From contig JAUHWL010000010.1 in NCBI GenBank assembly GCA_030424545.1, positions 42,168 to 106,167 of the forward strand: a stretch of DNA of 64,000 bases. The letters run 5' to 3'. Of the stretch, positions 8,709-17,293 are shown piece by piece. This DNA comes from Bacteroidia bacterium. GTDB taxonomy: Bacteria; Bacteroidota; Bacteroidia; Flavobacteriales; Schleiferiaceae. The translations under genes and the position numbers were made by a program. Positions within the stretch are counted from its first letter, which is position 1. Each line of letters opens with the position of its first letter. Under the pieces are notes generated by a model that saw only the letters and a program-made list of their open reading frames with translations, did no database searches and was not told where the DNA came from.

Positions 8709-9308
8709 ATGAAAATTTTTGCAACTGTACTTTTCGCTGGATTAATTATGGCTTTTGCCAGCAGCGATTCTGAATTAAAACTGGGGGATGAAGCTCCAAA
8801 CACCACCTACGAAATGCTAGATGTTTCTGGCAAAAAAGTTTCCTTAGAATCTTTAAAAAAGAAAAATGGCGTTGCCGTTATTTTTTCTTGTAACACTTGT
8901 CCGTTTGTTTTAGGCTGGGAAGACCAGTACCCTGTAATGGCCAAGGCCGCTAAAGATGCCGAAATAGGCATTGTTTTGGTAAACTCTAATGAAGCCAAAA
9001 GAGATGGTGATGATAGCTTTGAAGAAATGAAAGAGCACGCCAAAAAAGCCAATTACACTATGCCTTATGTGGTAGATCAAGATGCATTTTTAGCCAATTC
9101 GTTTGGTGCCAACACCACCCCACATGTTTATCTTTTTGATGCCCACATGAAACTGGTTTACACAGGGTCTATAAACGATAAATACGAACAAAAAAGCAAA
9201 GTAGCTACCACACGTTGGTTTTATGATGCCATGATGGATGTTGCCAATGGTGGAACCATAGATCCGGCAGTAACCAAAAACATTGGTTGTAGCATTAAAC
9301 GTAAATAA
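8709..9308 (+). CDS. Thioredoxin-like (AhpC/TSA-Redoxin) exported protein
   Basis: The product has 199 aa with a short signal peptide (about residues 1-18, cleavage near FASS). The redoxin fold begins with LGDEAPNTTYEMLDVSGKKV. The active-site motif SCNTCPF, at about residues 59-65, gives a CxxC pair. Further on, the cis-Pro region reads GANTTPHVYLFD. The length and the CNTCP motif match Bacteroidota 'thioredoxin family' proteins that act in the periplasm in thiol redox or peroxide handling. It is monocistronic and ends in a strong terminator at 9350-9374. The electron donor is not evident. Confidence 0.82.
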   Translation: MKIFATVLFAGLIMAFASSDSELKLGDEAPNTTYEMLDVSGKKVSLESLKKKNGVAVIFSCNTCPFVLGWEDQYPVMAKAAKDAEIGIVLVNSNEAKRDGDDSFEEMKEHAKKANYTMPYVVDQDAFLANSFGANTTPHVYLFDAHMKLVYTGSINDKYEQKSKVATTRWFYDAMMDVANGGTIDPAVTKNIGCSIKRK

Positions 9309-9349
9309 TATTTGGGCCAATAATACATCTAGGCAACCATTTAAAAAGT

Positions 9350-9374
9350 AAAAAGAGGCGAAAGCCTCTTTTTT
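9350..9374 (+). terminator. Rho-independent terminator after thioredoxin-like gene
   Basis: The stem AAAAGAGGC/GCCTCTTTT (9351-9359 with 9364-9372) has a GAAA tetraloop and a T-run. It separates the thioredoxin-like gene from the glycan locus. Confidence 0.85.
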
Positions 9375-9457
9375 AGTTTAGTGAACTTACTTCTGTATTT
9401 TCGTACTTCTAGATAGGCAGCAAAACACAAACTGTTTTTTACTAAAAAAGATATTTA

Positions 9458-10468
9458 ATGATTGATAAAAAGTCAATTTTAATTACAGGCGGCACGGGCT
9501 CATTGGGCAAGGCGCTTACCCAACATATTTTAAAAAACCATCCCGAAATTCACAGGCTTGTCATTTTTTCTAGAGATGAGCAAAAGCAATTTCAGATGGC
9601 GCAAGAATTTCCGCATGCGCAATATCCGCAACTGCGCTTTTTTATTGGCGATGTGCGCGATAAAGACCGCTTAAAAAGGGCTTTGCGCGGAATTGATTTT
9701 GTGATACATGCCGCGGCCATGAAGCACGTACACATTGCCGAATACAACCCAGACGAGTGCATAAAAACAAACATAGGCGGAGCCGAAAATGTGGTTGAAG
9801 CTTGTTTAGAAAGCGAGGTTTCGCGCGTGGTAGCACTCTCTACCGACAAAGCTTGCGCGCCCATTAATTTGTACGGAGCCACTAAATTAACATCAGATAA
9901 ACTTTTTGTGGCAGCCAACAATATTCGCGGCTGGAATCCTATACGTTTTTCTGTAGTGCGCTACGGAAATGTAATGGGCTCTAACGGTTCGGTTATCCCG
10001 TTTTTCATCAACAAGAAAAAAGAAGGTAGTTTACCCATTACAGAGCCAAGCATGACGCGCTTTAATATATCGTTGGCAGGTGGTGTGGAAATGGTTATGC
10101 ATGCGTTGTACAACGCTTGGGGCGGAGAAATTTTTATTCCTAAAATTTCATCGTACAAAATTATGGATGTGGCCGAAGCCATTGGTCCAGAATGTGAAAA
10201 ACCTGTTGTTGGCATTCGCCCGGGAGAAAAAATTCACGAAGAAATGATTACTGAATCGGACTCGTTTTACACGTACGATTTAGGAAAATATTACACCATT
10301 ATCCCCAGCGTGCACAAATGGAAATTAAACGAATACATTGCCGAGTTTAACGCGAAAAAAGTGCCCGTTGGATTTAAATATAATTCAGGAGAAAACACAG
10401 ATTGGGAAACCGTAGAAAGTTTGCGCGCGCTTATAAAAGAACATGTTGATCCAAGTTTTACGGTGTAA
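9458..10468 (+). CDS. pseB: UDP-N-acetylglucosamine 4,6-dehydratase (inverting), PseB
   Basis: This 336-aa protein carries out the first step of CMP-pseudaminic acid synthesis, C5-inverting 4,6-dehydration of UDP-GlcNAc. The Rossmann motif ITGGTGSLGKA is at residues 9-19. The segments FVIHAAAMKHVHIAEYNP and STDKACAPINLYGATKLTSD hold the catalytic Asp/Lys and Tyr-x3-Lys residues of the short-chain dehydrogenase/FlaA1 type. Length matches soluble PseB (about 330 aa), not the membrane-bound PglF type. It heads the pse genes, and pseC follows after a small intervening gene. A 7-of-8 -7 box (TATTTTCG, 9396-9403) lies upstream. Confidence 0.93.
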   Translation: MIDKKSILITGGTGSLGKALTQHILKNHPEIHRLVIFSRDEQKQFQMAQEFPHAQYPQLRFFIGDVRDKDRLKRALRGIDFVIHAAAMKHVHIAEYNPDECIKTNIGGAENVVEACLESEVSRVVALSTDKACAPINLYGATKLTSDKLFVAANNIRGWNPIRFSVVRYGNVMGSNGSVIPFFINKKKEGSLPITEPSMTRFNISLAGGVEMVMHALYNAWGGEIFIPKISSYKIMDVAEAIGPECEKPVVGIRPGEKIHEEMITESDSFYTYDLGKYYTIIPSVHKWKLNEYIAEFNAKKVPVGFKYNSGENTDWETVESLRALIKEHVDPSFTV

Positions 10469-10490
10469 ATTTGAGATTTAAGAATGAGCC

Positions 10491-10859
10491 ATGCTGATTT
10501 ACAAAAATGAAAGCTACGATATTATTGGTTGCTGCATGGAGGTGCATAAAGAATTGGGTCATGGCTTTTTAGAAGCAGTGTACCAAGAATCTTTGGCTTT
10601 AGAATTTGCAGAACAACGCATTCCTTTTGAGCGTGAAAAACCAATAGAGATTGAGTATCGTGGGCAGGTATTACAGAAAAATTATATCGCAGATTTTGTG
10701 TGCTACGATAAGATTTTGGTTGAGCTCAAGGCACTTTCGGCATTAGAGGGAATTCACACCGCACAAGTCATTAATTATTTAAAAGCAACGGGGATAAAGT
10801 TAGGTTTGTTGGTTAATTTCGGAACAGAATCTCTTGAGTACAAAAGAATTGTTTTGTGA
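10491..10859 (+). CDS. GxxExxY family protein
   Basis: The product has 122 aa and carries the signature GFLEAVYQESLALEF (G-x-x-E-x-x-Y) at residues 24-38. The remainder includes YIADFVCYDKILVELKALS, with the alternating D/E/K pattern of a PD-(D/E)xK nuclease-like fold, and HTAQVINYLKATGIKLGLLVNFG. The family is frequent in Bacteroidota and often sits inside surface-polysaccharide clusters; its biochemical function is not established. It lies 22 nt after pseB and 212 nt before pseC and is not a pathway enzyme. Degenerate repeats follow it, so it may be a mobile or dispersed passenger. Confidence 0.85.
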   Translation: MLIYKNESYDIIGCCMEVHKELGHGFLEAVYQESLALEFAEQRIPFEREKPIEIEYRGQVLQKNYIADFVCYDKILVELKALSALEGIHTAQVINYLKATGIKLGLLVNFGTESLEYKRIVL

Positions 10860-10916
10860 TAAACCTTTCTGTTTGATATCTACGGATTAGCACGAAAGAA
10901 ATAGAGAATTGAAAAT

Positions 10917-11029
10917 GGATTCGTGAAGATCCGTGTAATTAGTGGATAGAAGTGCAGCAAGTTTCACTTACGACTTACGCACAAGAGTATAATAAAAGGA
11001 TTCGTGAAAATTAGAGCAATTCGTGGACA
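10917..11029 (+). repeat. Two degenerate 32-nt direct repeats downstream of the GxxExxY gene
   Basis: The copies lie at 10917-10948 and 10998-11029; both begin GGATTCGTGAA and match at 25 of 32 positions. A third, partial and inverted copy (reverse complement of TTCGTGCTAATCCGTAG) is at about 10880-10896. Together they fill most of the 212-nt gap between the GxxExxY gene and pseC. They resemble dispersed intergenic repeats and encode nothing obvious. Confidence 0.55.
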
Positions 11030-11071
11030 ATAAAAAGGTGAATTTAAACGCAAATAATCGTAAAAGTTAAG

Positions 11072-12265
11072 ATGAATATACCGTACGGCCGTCAAAACAT
11101 AACCGAAGAAGATATACAAGCCGTTGTAGAAACGCTACATGCCGACTATTTAACCCAAGGCCCAAAAATTGCCGAGTTTGAAACAGCCTTTGCCAGCTAT
11201 GTTGGTGCCAAATATGCCGTAGCTTTATCAAACGGTACGGCTGCTTTGCACTTGTGCTGCATGGCGTTAAATGTTGGCCCTGGCCAAAAAGTAATCACCA
11301 CGCCCATCACGTTTGCTGCATCGGCAAATTGTGTAAAATATTGCGGTGGCGATGTTGCCTTTGCAGATATAGACCCATCAACATATCTCATTGATATTGC
11401 CCAAGTAAAAACGCTTTTAGAAGCATCGCCCAAAGGAACATACGCTGGAATAATTCCCGTTGATTTTGCTGGTCGTCCCGTTAATTTAGAAGAATTACGC
11501 GCTTTGGCAGATGAATATAATTTGTGGATAATAGAAGACGCCTGTCATGCACCGGGCGGGTTTTTTACGGCCAATAACGGCACACAACAAAATTGTGGCA
11601 ACGGCCATTTTGCCGATTTGGCCATATTCTCGTTTCACCCCGTAAAGCACATAGCAAGTGGCGAAGGCGGTATGATTACAACCAATGATGAAAATCTATA
11701 CAATAGGTTGTTAGAATTGCGCACACACGGCATCACAAAAAATGCATCGGCATATAAAAATCCAGTTGCAATTGCCGTTGGCGATGAAAACACAAACGCC
11801 ACAGAATATCCCGCATGGTACATGGAAATGCAAGAGTTGGGCTACAATTATCGCATTACCGATTTTCAGGCGGCATTGGGAATTAGCCAATTAAAACGTG
11901 CCGATTGGGGCTTAGCAAAACGAAGAGAAATTGCAAAAAAGTACAACGATGCTTTTAAAAATTCCGATTTTGTTTTAGGCCAATCTGGTGATGTTCATGG
12001 CCACGCCTATCATTTATATGTGCTCGAAGTAAAGAATAGATTAGGCCTGTACAATTATTTGCGCGAGAATAAAATTTATGCGCAAATTCACTACATCCCC
12101 GTGCACCTTATGCCGTATTATGCAACGCAAGGTTTTGCCAAGGGCGATTTTCCGAAAGCCGAAAAATATTACGAGCACTGCATTAGCTTGCCCATGTTCC
12201 CAACATTAACTAGCCAAGAGCAAGATTTTGTAATTGAAAAAGTAAAAGAATTTTATCATGGGTAA
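11072..12265 (+). CDS. pseC: UDP-4-amino-4,6-dideoxy-N-acetyl-beta-L-altrosamine transaminase, PseC
   Basis: This 397-aa PLP-dependent aminotransferase of the DegT/DnrJ/EryC1 family performs the second pathway step, transamination of the PseB 4-keto product. The N-terminus PYGRQNITEEDIQAVVETL is typical of PseC. The PLP-binding segment contains Asp157 (WIIEDACHAPGG). The Schiff-base Lys is in FSFHPVKHIASGEGG (Lys192). The end reads ISLPMFPTLTSQEQDFV, the usual family terminus. Its last 8 nt overlap pseF, giving tight coupling. Confidence 0.93.
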   Translation: MNIPYGRQNITEEDIQAVVETLHADYLTQGPKIAEFETAFASYVGAKYAVALSNGTAALHLCCMALNVGPGQKVITTPITFAASANCVKYCGGDVAFADIDPSTYLIDIAQVKTLLEASPKGTYAGIIPVDFAGRPVNLEELRALADEYNLWIIEDACHAPGGFFTANNGTQQNCGNGHFADLAIFSFHPVKHIASGEGGMITTNDENLYNRLLELRTHGITKNASAYKNPVAIAVGDENTNATEYPAWYMEMQELGYNYRITDFQAALGISQLKRADWGLAKRREIAKKYNDAFKNSDFVLGQSGDVHGHAYHLYVLEVKNRLGLYNYLRENKIYAQIHYIPVHLMPYYATQGFAKGDFPKAEKYYEHCISLPMFPTLTSQEQDFVIEKVKEFYHG

Positions 12266-12941
12266 CCTTTGCATTATTCCGGCACGTGGCGGCAGCAAGC
12301 GCATCCCCAGAAAAAATATAAAGCCATTTTTGGGCAAACCCATTATTGCATATTCTATAGAAACGGCTTTGCAAAGTGGACTTTTTGCCGAAGTAATGGT
12401 CTCAACAGACGATGCCGAAATAGCAGAAGTTGCTAAAAAATATGGCGCGAAAATTCCTTTTTTACGCAGCCCAAAAAATGCCAACGATTTTGCCACAACC
12501 CTAGATGTGATTAACGAAGTTTTGGCCCAATATAAGTTGGCCGGTAAAAGTTTTGAGCACGTTTGCTGCATCTATCCCACAGCGCCACTCATCAGCCGTA
12601 GCGCGTTGGCAAGTGGCTATGCTAAATTGGTAAAAGATGATTTAAGCAGCGTAATACCTGTGGTTTCGTTTTCGTTTCCCATTTTGCGCAGCTTAAAAAT
12701 TGAAAACGGCAAAGTAGCCATGAATTGGCCAGAACATGCTCAAACCAGGTCGCAAGATTTACCACCTGCCTACCACGATGCTGGGCAATGGTATTGGTTT
12801 AATCCGCAGAAAATTGGGCAGGGTTTAATTACAGAAAATACAGGTGCCATTGTTTTGCCAGAAACCCACGTGCAGGATATTGACAACGAAACAGATTGGC
12901 AAATGGCCGAATTGAAATATGAAAAATTACAAGGCGCTTAG
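12258..12941 (+). CDS. pseF: Pseudaminic acid cytidylyltransferase, PseF
   Basis: The product is 227 aa. The nucleotide-binding motif IIPARGGSKRIPRKNIK is at residues 6-22, as in NeuA/PseF CMP-sugar synthetases. Later motifs are TDDAEIAEVAKKYGA, HVCCIYPTAPLISRS and DIDNETDWQMAELKY; the last is the C-terminal acidic motif. It should activate pseudaminic acid with CTP, the last cytosolic step before transfer. It overlaps pseC by 8 nt and the next gene by 23 nt. Confidence 0.9.
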   Translation: MGNLCIIPARGGSKRIPRKNIKPFLGKPIIAYSIETALQSGLFAEVMVSTDDAEIAEVAKKYGAKIPFLRSPKNANDFATTLDVINEVLAQYKLAGKSFEHVCCIYPTAPLISRSALASGYAKLVKDDLSSVIPVVSFSFPILRSLKIENGKVAMNWPEHAQTRSQDLPPAYHDAGQWYWFNPQKIGQGLITENTGAIVLPETHVQDIDNETDWQMAELKYEKLQGA

Positions 12942-13476
12942 CAAACAGGTTTTTAAAGAAAGTAACTACGCATTGGTGCCCATTAGGGCAGAAGATAGGT
13001 TTGCCATTATGCAATGGCGCAACCAGCAATTGTACCATTTGCGCCAAGCCAAACCGCTAACAGCGCAAGACCAAGAATTTTATTTTGCCGAGGTTGTAGC
13101 CAAATTGTTCGGCCAAGAACAGCCAAGCCAACTGCTATTTTCCTTTTTGCAAGATGATATTTGCATAGGTTACGGTGGTTTGGTGCACATCAATTGGGTT
13201 GATAAGAACGCAGAAATTTCGTTTATCATGGCCACAGAATTAGAGCAAAACCATTTTGCCGAAAACTGGAAAACCTATTTACGCCTGATTGAAGAAGTTG
13301 CTTTTAACGAGTTAAAATTGCATAAAATTTATACCTATGCCTTTGATCTTCGCCCGCATTTGTACCCCGTTTTAGAAGGTTGTGGTTATCATCGCGAAGC
13401 AGAATTGGCAGACCATTGCTTGTTTGATGGCGAGTACAAAAAGGTAGTAATTCATTCAAAAATCAATAAAAAATAA
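12919..13476 (+). CDS. GNAT family N-acetyltransferase in the pseudaminic acid operon
   Basis: The product is 185 aa with a GNAT fold. The acceptor half is YALVPIRAEDRFAIMQWRNQ; the central strand reads IGYGGLVHINWVDKNAEISFI; the C-terminal beta-bulge reads LHKIYTYAFDLRPHLYPVLEGCGYHREAE. The ATG at 12919 lies inside the end of pseF. It is a candidate for the PseH step (N-acetylation of the 4-amino group of the UDP-sugar), but the next gene is also a GNAT protein, and either could do it. The AcCoA-binding loop is weakly conserved. Confidence 0.75.
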   Translation: MKNYKALSKQVFKESNYALVPIRAEDRFAIMQWRNQQLYHLRQAKPLTAQDQEFYFAEVVAKLFGQEQPSQLLFSFLQDDICIGYGGLVHINWVDKNAEISFIMATELEQNHFAENWKTYLRLIEEVAFNELKLHKIYTYAFDLRPHLYPVLEGCGYHREAELADHCLFDGEYKKVVIHSKINKK

Positions 13477-13480
13477 CTCC

Positions 13481-13972
13481 GTGGTTCAAGAAAAAAGCAC
13501 ACCCAAAATTTCGTTTCGCAAGGCAACGCTTGCAGATGTTGATTTGGTTTTTTCTTGGAGCAATGATGCCTTGGTGCGCGAACAGTCTTTTCAGTCGGAG
13601 CCCATTGTGTATGAAGACCATGTAAAGTGGTTTGCCAATAAAATGAACTCAGAAAACGATTTGTTTTTGATTGTCTTTGTAGATTCAATTCCTGCAGGTT
13701 TGGTGCGGTTTGAAGACATTGCAGAGAAAACGGTAATAGGTATTTTAGTAGATAAAAATTTTAGGGGTAAGGGGTTGTCAGCAACGGTTTTGCAGGGCGC
13801 AACAGACCGTTATTTCACGGAATATACGAGCCCCATTTTTGCGTTTATTAAGCAATCAAATCTGCCATCAATTGCCATATTTAAAAAGGTAGGTTTTACT
13901 TTTTTAAGGGCAGATAAAATAGAAGGTCATATAAGTTTTGTGTATGTACTTAAAAAAATTAATGACGGTTAA
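13481..13972 (+). CDS. GNAT family N-acetyltransferase (like the C-terminal domain of PseG-GNAT fusions)
   Basis: This 163-aa product starts at GTG, 4 nt after the previous stop. It opens with ISFRKATLADVDLVFSWSND and ALVREQSFQSEPI, a pattern I associate with the acetyltransferase half of Bacteroidota PseG-PseH fusion proteins. The AcCoA-binding motif is DKNFRGKGLSATVL (residues 87-100), and the C-terminal KVGFTFLRADKIEGH is usual for GNAT. It probably provides the PseH activity. The UDP-sugar hydrolase (PseG) domain that often precedes it is absent here: the previous frame is another GNAT protein. It ends 2 nt before pseI. Confidence 0.72.
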   Translation: MVQEKSTPKISFRKATLADVDLVFSWSNDALVREQSFQSEPIVYEDHVKWFANKMNSENDLFLIVFVDSIPAGLVRFEDIAEKTVIGILVDKNFRGKGLSATVLQGATDRYFTEYTSPIFAFIKQSNLPSIAIFKKVGFTFLRADKIEGHISFVYVLKKINDG

Positions 13973-13974
13973 AA

Positions 13975-15000
13975 ATGAATTTTTTACAGGAAAATCACTG
14001 TTTTATCATCGCAGAATTATCGGCCAACCACGGGCATGATCTTGAGGTGGCCAAAGAAACAATTCGTGCGGCCAAACGCGCTGGTGCCGATGCTATAAAA
14101 CTGCAAACCTACACGGCAGATACCATCACCTTAGATGCCAAAACCGATGATTTTAAAATTAAAGGAACTCTTTGGGATGGCCAGTATTTGCACGATTTAT
14201 ATCGTGAAGCGCATCTGCCTTGGGCGTGGCACAAAGCGCTTTTTGAGGTTGCCGCACAAGAAGGGTTGGTTTGTTTTTCATCACCTTTTGATAAAACCTC
14301 AGTAGATTTTTTAGAAGATTTAAACTGCCCTATTTATAAAATTGCTTCATTTGAGATTACCGACATACCACTAATAGAATATGTGGCCAGCAAAGGAAAA
14401 CCCATTATTATTTCTACGGGTATTGCAGATGAAGAAGACATTAAACTGGCCCTAGAAGCATGCAAAAAAATGGGCAATCAGCAGGTTGTTTTGTTAAAAT
14501 GTACCTCGGCATATCCAGCAAAAATTGAAGACGCCAACCTGGTAATGATTAAAGATATGGCCGAAAAATTTGGCGTAGCCACAGGCCTTTCTGACCATAC
14601 CATGGGAACCTTGGTGCCCACGCTTTCTGTGGCAATGGGCGCGCGTGTTATAGAGAAACATTTTATACTTGATAAAAAAATTGGTGGCCCAGATGCTAGC
14701 TTTTCGTTAGACGAAGAAGAATTTACAGAAATGGTACGCAGCGTGCGCGAGGCGGAAAAAGCTATGGGCAAAATAAATTATGCCCTTACCGATGGAAAGC
14801 GCAATAGCCGTGTTTTTGCTCGCTCGCTTTACGTGGCGCAAAACATGAAAGCCGGAGAGATTATTACCGAGCAAAATGTGCGTTCTGTGCGCCCAAGCAT
14901 GGGGTTGCATCCAAAACATTTGCAAGAAGTTCTTGGTAAAAAAATCACCAAAGATGTAGATAAAGGCACGCGCCTTTCTTTTGAATTAATTAAGGATTAA
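13975..15000 (+). CDS. pseI: Pseudaminic acid synthase, PseI
   Basis: The product is 341 aa. The NeuB TIM barrel starts with CFIIAELSANHGHDLEVAKE, then AGADAIKLQTYTADTIT, SSPFDKTSVDFLEDL, IYKIASFEITDIPLI and GLSDHTMGTLVP. A SAF (antifreeze-like) domain occupies about residues 280-341 (RSLYVAQNMKAGEIITEQNV). These match PseI/NeuB, which condenses phosphoenolpyruvate with the 6-deoxy-2,4-diacetamido hexose. The YTADTIT segment and the surrounding pseBCF genes favour pseudaminic over sialic or legionaminic acid. Confidence 0.92.
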   Translation: MNFLQENHCFIIAELSANHGHDLEVAKETIRAAKRAGADAIKLQTYTADTITLDAKTDDFKIKGTLWDGQYLHDLYREAHLPWAWHKALFEVAAQEGLVCFSSPFDKTSVDFLEDLNCPIYKIASFEITDIPLIEYVASKGKPIIISTGIADEEDIKLALEACKKMGNQQVVLLKCTSAYPAKIEDANLVMIKDMAEKFGVATGLSDHTMGTLVPTLSVAMGARVIEKHFILDKKIGGPDASFSLDEEEFTEMVRSVREAEKAMGKINYALTDGKRNSRVFARSLYVAQNMKAGEIITEQNVRSVRPSMGLHPKHLQEVLGKKITKDVDKGTRLSFELIKD

Positions 15001-15018
15001 GTTTTTTAAAACTAGATT

Positions 15019-16275
15019 TTGAGCAGTAAACTCTTTAAAAACATTGGCTTTTTAACCCTGTCTCAGGCGGCCAATTATGTATTGCCGCTCATTACAATTC
15101 CGTACATAACGCGTATTGTTGGTCCAGAAAAGTATGGGCTAATAGAGTTTGCAACGGTGGCCATGCTGTATTTTTCGGCTGTTGTTATTTATGGGTTTAA
15201 TACCACGGCAACGCGCAAAATTGCCGAGCAATCAGACAACTTAAAAAAAGTATCTACCGTTTTTTCTACAGTAGTTTTTACCAGAATCTTGCTTTTTTTA
15301 CTGGTAACCGTATTGTTTGTGGTTTGCCTACTTTTTGTACCCGAGTTTAAACAACAACAAAAAGTAATGTTGTTTGCTTACCCCATTGTGTTGGGCTGGG
15401 CTTTGTATCCCGATTTCTTGTTTCAAGGATTGCAAAAATTACAAATTGTTGCCGTGGCCAATTTCTCGGTAAAAACCATTGCGGCCATTTTTATTTTTAT
15501 CTTGTTAAGAGATGCCGAAGATTTTTATTTGGTGTTGGGCATTAATGCAGCAGCGCAAATCTTGGTAGGCTTTTTCACCTTGGTATATGCGTTTAAAGCG
15601 GTAAATGGTTTGACATTTATTACACCAAAGGTGCGTGCCATTAAGGCCACATTAAAAAACGGATTCTATGTTTTTCTCTCACATTTTTTCACGCGCATTT
15701 ACACATTTGGTTCTATTGTGTTTTTAGGTTTTATGCTTACAGAGCGGGAGTTAGGCTACTTTGCTGCAGGCATGAAACTTATAATTGTTGGGCAAAGTTT
15801 TATGTTTTTACCGCTGTTTGGAGCGCTGTTTCCGTACTTAACGAAACTGTACAAACAAAACAGAAATCAATACATGGTAGAGTTTAAACGGGCTTTATGG
15901 GTAATGATTTTCTTAACCGTTGGCGCTTCTGTGATGCTTATTTTGTTTTCATCGTTTTTTATAAACCTGGTTTTTGGCGAGGCTTATTTGGGTGTTCAGC
16001 CGTATTTCCGCATCATGGTGCCTATTTTAATTTTCTCGGCCATAAGCCACTTTAGCATGCAGCAAGGGTTAATCATTCTGAAAAAAGACAAGCGCTATTT
16101 GGGAATAATTGTGGCGGCAGGCCTCATTTCTTTGGCGCTTAATTTTGTGGTAATCCCAACGTTTAGGCTAGAAGGTGCTGCGTGGGTAAAATTGGGCGTA
16201 GATAGTTTTATTGCTGCTGTTGGGATGTTCTATTTTATTCGCGCGTGGAAATCATCGGCTGTACAGCCTAGTTAA
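15019..16275 (+). CDS. Oligosaccharide flippase family protein (Wzx-type)
   Basis: This 418-aa polytopic protein has about 12 hydrophobic helices. The N-terminus FKNIGFLTLSQAANYVLPLI followed by TIPYITRIVGPEKYGLIEFA is the Polysacc_synt (PST) signature of the MOP superfamily. It should move undecaprenyl-linked glycan units across the inner membrane. The start is TTG at 15019, giving the usual N-terminus; no ATG occurs near. It lies 18 nt after pseI, the last gene on this strand before a convergent overlap of 8 nt with the gene at 16268. Confidence 0.88.
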   Translation: MSSKLFKNIGFLTLSQAANYVLPLITIPYITRIVGPEKYGLIEFATVAMLYFSAVVIYGFNTTATRKIAEQSDNLKKVSTVFSTVVFTRILLFLLVTVLFVVCLLFVPEFKQQQKVMLFAYPIVLGWALYPDFLFQGLQKLQIVAVANFSVKTIAAIFIFILLRDAEDFYLVLGINAAAQILVGFFTLVYAFKAVNGLTFITPKVRAIKATLKNGFYVFLSHFFTRIYTFGSIVFLGFMLTERELGYFAAGMKLIIVGQSFMFLPLFGALFPYLTKLYKQNRNQYMVEFKRALWVMIFLTVGASVMLILFSSFFINLVFGEAYLGVQPYFRIMVPILIFSAISHFSMQQGLIILKKDKRYLGIIVAAGLISLALNFVVIPTFRLEGAAWVKLGVDSFIAAVGMFYFIRAWKSSAVQPS

Positions 16276-17293
16276 AAATTTCTCTTAATTCTTCGGCAGA
16301 TTTTACATCGTCATAGCCCCAATACTCGGCACAAAGTTGGCGTTGTTTATCGGTTATGTTTTTGTCATCGTACGTAGAAAAGGCTTCAAAAAACGCATTT
16401 TTTTGTTCGGCTTCTGTTTGGTAATTGCTTTTGGTAGCAACCGTGTCGAACCTTTTTTGCTCGGCAGCAGAGGTTGCAACGCGCTTTATGCTTTGCTTAA
16501 AAATGTAATGCGGCTTGTTTAAGTAATTGCAGTAACCAACGTGCGTACCAACCTCGTTGCTCATGGTCATATCGGCAAGCGTGATAATTGTTTTTTGTCT
16601 TGCTACAAAATTTAAATCAAACTTATGGCCCGATGTTACAACCTTAAAACCGTGATTTTCGTAGAGTTTTACCATCTCGGGGTTTTGGGCATCTATAAAA
16701 TAGAGCGAGATTAAAACGGTATCAAAATCTTTTTTGAGGGCATTAATTTTTTTGATGAACTGCTCAAAGTTAAATTGGGCTTCTAGATTTTTTACGCTGT
16801 GGCTTGGGTAAACCAACAATACGCGGCCAAGTGTTTTTTTAAGCGCACTTAATTTTTCGGGCGAAAAAACATGGTCTGCATAATGTATGTACGGGCCAAC
16901 GGCAATAGCCTTTTTATTAGGAAGCTGTTCTTCTATGCTTTTACACCTAAATTTACAAAGCGTAATAATGCGGTTAAAATGCCAATTGTACTCGTCTTTG
17001 TGAATCATTCCTCCCCAAAAAAGGCCGTGTTCTAAATAACCTTTTAGGTCTTTTTTTATGCCTGCATATTTTTTTAGGTGATGCGCATAACCGTATAAAT
17101 TATTGTCTATAACACGCTCTTCGGGGCCATACGGTATTTCGGCACAAAGGGCGGGGTAGTTAAAAAGTGAAAGCTCTTTTCGCTCTTGGCTTTCTTTAAG
17201 TGTGGTTTTGAAATTTTTGGTGTGGTAGTAGAAAAACATCAATTTCTCTAGTATAGCATGCCGAACAATAAAGCGTTTTAAGTCGTCTTTCAT
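16268..17293 (-). CDS. Uncharacterised glycan-locus protein, possible GT-B-type glycosyltransferase
   Basis: The product is 341 aa, without signal peptide or membrane helices. I do not recognise a named family. Visible features are an Arg/Lys-rich N-terminus, a central alternating beta/alpha region (VLLVYPSHSVKNLEAQFNFE; DTVLISLYFIDAQNPEMVKL) and a C-terminal SNEVGTHVGYCNYLNKPHYI segment. This recalls the 'thlgyAlylgkP' donor-side motif of GT-B enzymes and sialyltransferase-like proteins. A pseudaminyltransferase would fit the locus, but this is inference. It overlaps the upstream GT2 gene by 4 nt (ATGA), so the two form an operon. Confidence 0.55.
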   Translation of the reverse strand: MKDDLKRFIVRHAILEKLMFFYYHTKNFKTTLKESQERKELSLFNYPALCAEIPYGPEERVIDNNLYGYAHHLKKYAGIKKDLKGYLEHGLFWGGMIHKDEYNWHFNRIITLCKFRCKSIEEQLPNKKAIAVGPYIHYADHVFSPEKLSALKKTLGRVLLVYPSHSVKNLEAQFNFEQFIKKINALKKDFDTVLISLYFIDAQNPEMVKLYENHGFKVVTSGHKFDLNFVARQKTIITLADMTMSNEVGTHVGYCNYLNKPHYIFKQSIKRVATSAAEQKRFDTVATKSNYQTEAEQKNAFFEAFSTYDDKNITDKQRQLCAEYWGYDDVKSAEELREIFN

